A stretch of DNA of 6,043 nucleotides from JBMNNS01 sp050942625 (GTDB taxonomy: Bacteria > Bacillota > Dethiobacteria > DTU022 > UBA8154): positions 1 through 6,043 of the forward strand of contig JBMNNS010000091.1 of the NCBI GenBank assembly GCA_050942625.1, in the 5' to 3' direction. Both the position numbers and the translations under genes were made by a program. This document shows, one piece after another, positions 4,619 through 6,043 of the stretch. Each line of letters starts with the position of its first letter. Positions within the stretch are counted from its first letter, which is position 1. The notes beneath the pieces were generated by a model. That model did not search any database. It had not been told where the DNA came from and worked only from the letters and a program-made list of their open reading frames with translations.

Positions 4619-5161
4619 TTAAAGTTTTTCTACCTGTTCAAAGTTTAGTTCTACAGGGGTTTCACGGCCAAACATGGATACGCTAACCCTTAGTTTGCCT
4701 CTCTCAGGGTTGATATCTTCGATAATGCCGGTAAAATTGGTAAAAGGACCGCTGATAACCCGTACCTGTTCCTTAATATCAAATTTAATCTTGGGCTTGC
4801 CCTCGACCATACCCATTTGTGTTAGGATGTTATTAATCTCCTCTTCGTTTAGCGGTACAGGCTTAGATCCTGGGCCTACGAAACCGGTTACCCCTGGTGT
4901 ATTGCGCACTACAAACCAGGAGTCGTCTTCCATGATCATTTCTACCAAAACATAACCTGGAAAAACCTTGCGCATGATTGTTTTCTTCTGGCCATTTTTA
5001 GTTTCAATTTCTTTTTCCATTGGGACAAGAACCCTGAAAATTTTATCCTGCATTTCCATAGATTCTACACGCTTATCCAGGTTGGTCTTTACCTTGTTTT
5101 CATAACCCGCATAAGTATGGATAACATACCAGCTTTTCTCTTCCATAAAAGGAGGAAGCAT
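4619..5161 (-). CDS. nusG: Transcription termination/antitermination factor NusG
   Basis: NusG binds the RNA polymerase clamp through its NGN domain and contacts partners such as ribosomal S10 or Rho through its KOW domain. The NGN domain covers about residues 8-110, with SWYVIHTYAGYENKVKTNLD, KVFPGYVLVEMIM and WFVVRNTPGVTGFVG. The C-terminal KOW domain (about 128-180) includes EQVRVISGPFTNFTGIIEDI and ends VELNFEQVEKL. The start is uncertain. ATG 5161 gives 180 residues (MLPPFMEEKSW) with an AAGGAAG site eight bases upstream. ATG 5146 gives the more usual MEEKSWYV beginning and 175 residues, but has only a CCTCC run before it. I keep 5161 on ribosome-site grounds. A hairpin covers the 5161 start. 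secE ends 38 bases upstream. Confidence 0.97.
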   Translation of the reverse strand: MLPPFMEEKSWYVIHTYAGYENKVKTNLDKRVESMEMQDKIFRVLVPMEKEIETKNGQKKTIMRKVFPGYVLVEMIMEDDSWFVVRNTPGVTGFVGPGSKPVPLNEEEINNILTQMGMVEGKPKIKFDIKEQVRVISGPFTNFTGIIEDINPERGKLRVSVSMFGRETPVELNFEQVEKL

Positions 5162-5174
5162 TTACCTAGCTTCC
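5154..5174 (-). promoter_or_regulatory. Hairpin over the nusG start codon and ribosome binding site
   Basis: GGAAGC (5174-5169) is perfectly complementary to GCUUCC (5159-5154) with a 9-base loop UAGGUAAAU. The 5' arm includes most of the AAGGAAG ribosome binding site, and the AUG at 5161-5159 straddles loop and 3' arm. The pairing can extend as AAAA (5178-5175) with UUUU (5150-5147) across a 3-base bulge. Formation would hide initiation at 5161. A stronger GGAGGAG (5186-5180) stays free upstream. Confidence 0.4.
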
Positions 5175-5199
5175 TTTTACTCCTCCTCACTTAATTTTT

Positions 5200-5385
5200 T
5201 TAGCGAATGATAAGTTTCAACGCGGCAGTAAAACCGGTATCAAGAACCCAGAAAAAAGCCCCAATGATTAAGATGACTACAATAACAACAGCAGTAAAAA
5301 CAGTTAATTCACGTCTGGATGGCCAGTTCACCTTTTTAAGCTCTATTCTTACCTCATGAAAAAACCGCCTAATTTTTTTTATCAA
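5200..5385 (-). CDS. secE: Preprotein translocase subunit SecE
   Basis: SecE is the small essential subunit that clamps the SecY channel in the membrane. The 61-residue product has the conserved amphipathic cytoplasmic segment FFHEVRIELKKVNWPSRRE (8-26) with the family signature KKVNWPSRRE, then one membrane span (about 28-49, VFTAVVIVVILIIGAFFWVL) and a short C-terminal tail. This is the compact single-span form common in Gram-positive bacteria. The start is TTG at 5385. The only nearby ribosome-site match, AAGAAGGG, is about 13 bases away, longer than usual, and no ATG or GTG lies in frame close upstream. It sits between rpmG (47 bases) and nusG (38 bases), its usual place. Confidence 0.95.
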   Translation of the reverse strand: MIKKIRRFFHEVRIELKKVNWPSRRELTVFTAVVIVVILIIGAFFWVLDTGFTAALKLIIR

Positions 5386-5432
5386 CGCTATCAGTGTTCC
5401 CTTCTTTAAGGAAAATTTTTATGAGTTAAGTT

Positions 5433-5582
5433 TTATTTTGTCTCCCTGTGCAAGGTATGGGTACCACACCTGAAGCAATATTTCTTTAATTCAATACGAT
5501 TGGGGGTTGTACGCTTATTTTTTGTAGTATCATAATTTCTTTCCTTGCAATCTGTACAAGCCAATGTAACTTTAACACGCAC
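5433..5582 (-). CDS. rpmG: 50S ribosomal protein L33, zinc-binding form
   Basis: L33 is a small protein of the large subunit near the E site. The 49-residue product reads MRVKVTLACTDCKERNYDTT and ends CFRCGTHTLHRETK. Two CxxC pairs (Cys9/Cys12 and Cys36/Cys39) form the zinc ribbon, so this is the cysteine-containing version; bacteria often keep a second, zinc-free copy used under zinc starvation. The start is GTG at 5582, supported by the family length and by AAAGGAGTG (5598-5590) seven bases upstream. In-frame ATG codons at 5606 and 5654 are rejected: the first has no ribosome site, and the second would lie upstream of the predicted transcription start. A promoter just upstream makes it the first gene of the rpmG-secE-nusG run. 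Confidence 0.97.
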   Translation of the reverse strand: MRVKVTLACTDCKERNYDTTKNKRTTPNRIELKKYCFRCGTHTLHRETK

Positions 5583-5622
5583 CGAAAAACACTCCTTTGG
5601 CTCCATTATTACCACGAAGTTC

Positions 5623-5651
5623 AATTTACCATAGTTTGTAGGCAATGTCAA
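5623..5651 (-). promoter_or_regulatory. Sigma-A promoter of the rpmG-secE-nusG operon
   Basis: A perfect -35 box TTGACA (5651-5646) is followed after 17 bases by TAAATT (5628-5623, four of six) with a TG in the extended -10 position. Transcription would start near 5616 and give a leader of about 34 nt to the rpmG GTG. It lies downstream of the terminator-like hairpins after tuf, as expected for a separate transcription unit. Confidence 0.75.
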
Positions 5652-5720
5652 CAAGACAAATCTCCAGGCCGATGTTTTAAGAATGGGGTTAAATTAATAT
5701 TATATCCCTGAAAAAGAATA

Positions 5721-5753
5721 TTATGCTGGTCGGTAATGTTTCCGGGAGCATAA
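5721..5753 (-). terminator. Terminator-like hairpin between tuf and rpmG
   Basis: UUAUGCU (5753-5747) pairs with AGCAUAA (5727-5721), and an inner CGG/CCG pairing (5744-5742 with 5733-5731) closes an 8-base loop. The RNA continues UAUUCUUUUUC. It is the last of three hairpins after tuf and the one with the best U-run. Confidence 0.5.
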
Positions 5754-5760
5754 ACAAAGG

Positions 5761-5792
5761 ACGAAAACCGGGCATAATGCTCCGGTTTCCGT
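5761..5792 (-). terminator. Long near-perfect hairpin between tuf and rpmG
   Basis: The 32 bases fold almost end to end: 14 pairs, including the run AAACCGG with CCGGUUU, one G-U wobble, one bulged A and a 3-base loop. The RNA then reads CCUUUGUUUAUG, with only short U-runs. It is a strong stem but a weak terminator tail; it may act as a 3' end stabiliser for the tuf mRNA or as a terminator helped by the hairpin at 5721-5753. Confidence 0.5.
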
Positions 5793-5879
5793 AATATATT
5801 TTACTAATTAACTTTTATATCCATGTTGTTATACCAATTACTGCTATTATTGTGAGACCAATTGCTTTTATTGTTTCCT

Positions 5880-5911
5880 AAAAGAAGGCCAAGAAAATGT
5901 TTCTGGCTTTC
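5880..5911 (-). terminator. Terminator-like hairpin directly after tuf
   Basis: Right after the tuf stop, GCCAGAAA (5907... read on the minus strand from 5907 to 5900 as GCCAGAAA) pairs with UUUC-U-UGGC (5896-5888) around a CAU loop with one bulged U. The stem can extend by AAG with CUU across a bulged C. It is followed by CUUUU (5884-5880 region). The bulges and the short U-run make it a moderate terminator. Confidence 0.45.
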
Positions 5912-5912
5912 C

Positions 5913-6043
5913 CTATTCCAAAATGGACGTAACCACACCAGCACCAACTGTCCGGCCGCCTTCACGGATCGCAAAACGCAAACCTTCTTCGGTGGCAATG
6001 GGGGTGATTAGTTCTATGATCATGTTGACGTTGTCCCCGGGCA
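5913..6043 (-). CDS. tuf: Elongation factor Tu, C-terminal end (cut by window edge)
   Basis: EF-Tu carries aminoacyl-tRNA to the ribosome as a GTP complex. Only the last 43 complete codons plus the stop region lie in the window. The translation PGDNVNMIIELITPIATEEG followed by LRFAIREGGRTVGAGVVTSILE and TAG (5915-5913) is the typical end of EF-Tu domain III, including the highly conserved FAIREGGRTVGAGVV. The two bases at the window edge fit the end of a Met codon (MPGDN). Its place upstream of rpmG-secE-nusG is the usual one after the str genes (rpsL, rpsG, fusA), which would lie to the right of the window. Confidence 0.97.
   Translation of the reverse strand, partial: PGDNVNMIIELITPIATEEGLRFAIREGGRTVGAGVVTSILE

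Noticed and set aside
5583..5912. Possible tRNA gene between tuf and rpmG, as found near secE in some Bacillota
   Set aside because: No cloverleaf, TTCGA-like arm or acceptor pairing is visible; the region is explained by hairpins and a promoter.
5804..5998. 64-codon minus-strand frame overlapping the tuf end
   Set aside because: Its first half is the tuf sequence in the wrong frame, and its second half is an Asn/Ser-rich translation of the intergenic hairpins.

Overview
The window is a stretch of the conserved bacterial tuf / nusG / rplKAJL / rpoB cluster. Every supported gene lies on the minus strand, so transcription runs from the right end of the window to the left. In that direction the order is: 3' end of tuf (EF-Tu), rpmG (L33), secE, nusG, rplK (L11), rplA (L1), an L10 leader, rplJ (L10), rplL (L7/L12), a putative lipoprotein gene, a long non-coding leader, and the 5' end of rpoB. 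The gene order, the strong GGAGG-type ribosome binding sites, the frequent TTG and GTG starts, the zinc-ribbon L33, the short single-span SecE and the L10 leader point to a Gram-positive Bacillota, probably a clostridial lineage. RpoB and NusG look to me like those of the Desulfotomaculum/Peptococcaceae side of Clostridia, but that is an impression, not a search result.

Layout. 5913-6043: end of tuf, followed by about 330 bases (5583-5912) holding up to three terminator-like hairpins and then a good sigma-A promoter with a perfect TTGACA box. 4619-5582: rpmG, secE and nusG, tightly spaced. 3349-4576: rplK and rplA. 3152-3270: the L10 autoregulatory leader with its own terminator. 2120-3128: rplJ and rplL. 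1158-1922: a lipoprotein gene resembling the DUF4367 family, sitting between rplL and rpoB. 534-1157: an AT-rich non-coding region with a well-formed sigma-A promoter, several inverted repeats and two tandem repeats, ending at rpoB (1-533, first 177 codons).

How the genes work together. EF-Tu, L33, L11, L1, L10 and L7/L12 belong to the translation machinery. L11, L10 and L7/L12 make up the GTPase-associated stalk and its base, where EF-Tu docks. NusG links RNA polymerase (RpoB) to the ribosome and to termination control, and SecE is the small subunit of the SecYEG translocon. L10 with L7/L12 is expected to repress its own synthesis through the leader.

The core is ordinary. The parts worth a second look are the rplL-rpoB interval, which has a lipoprotein gene, an open frame continuing past its stop codon, and an approximately 440-nt rpoB leader that matches no leader family I recognise; the hairpin over the nusG start codon; and the high share of non-ATG starts.
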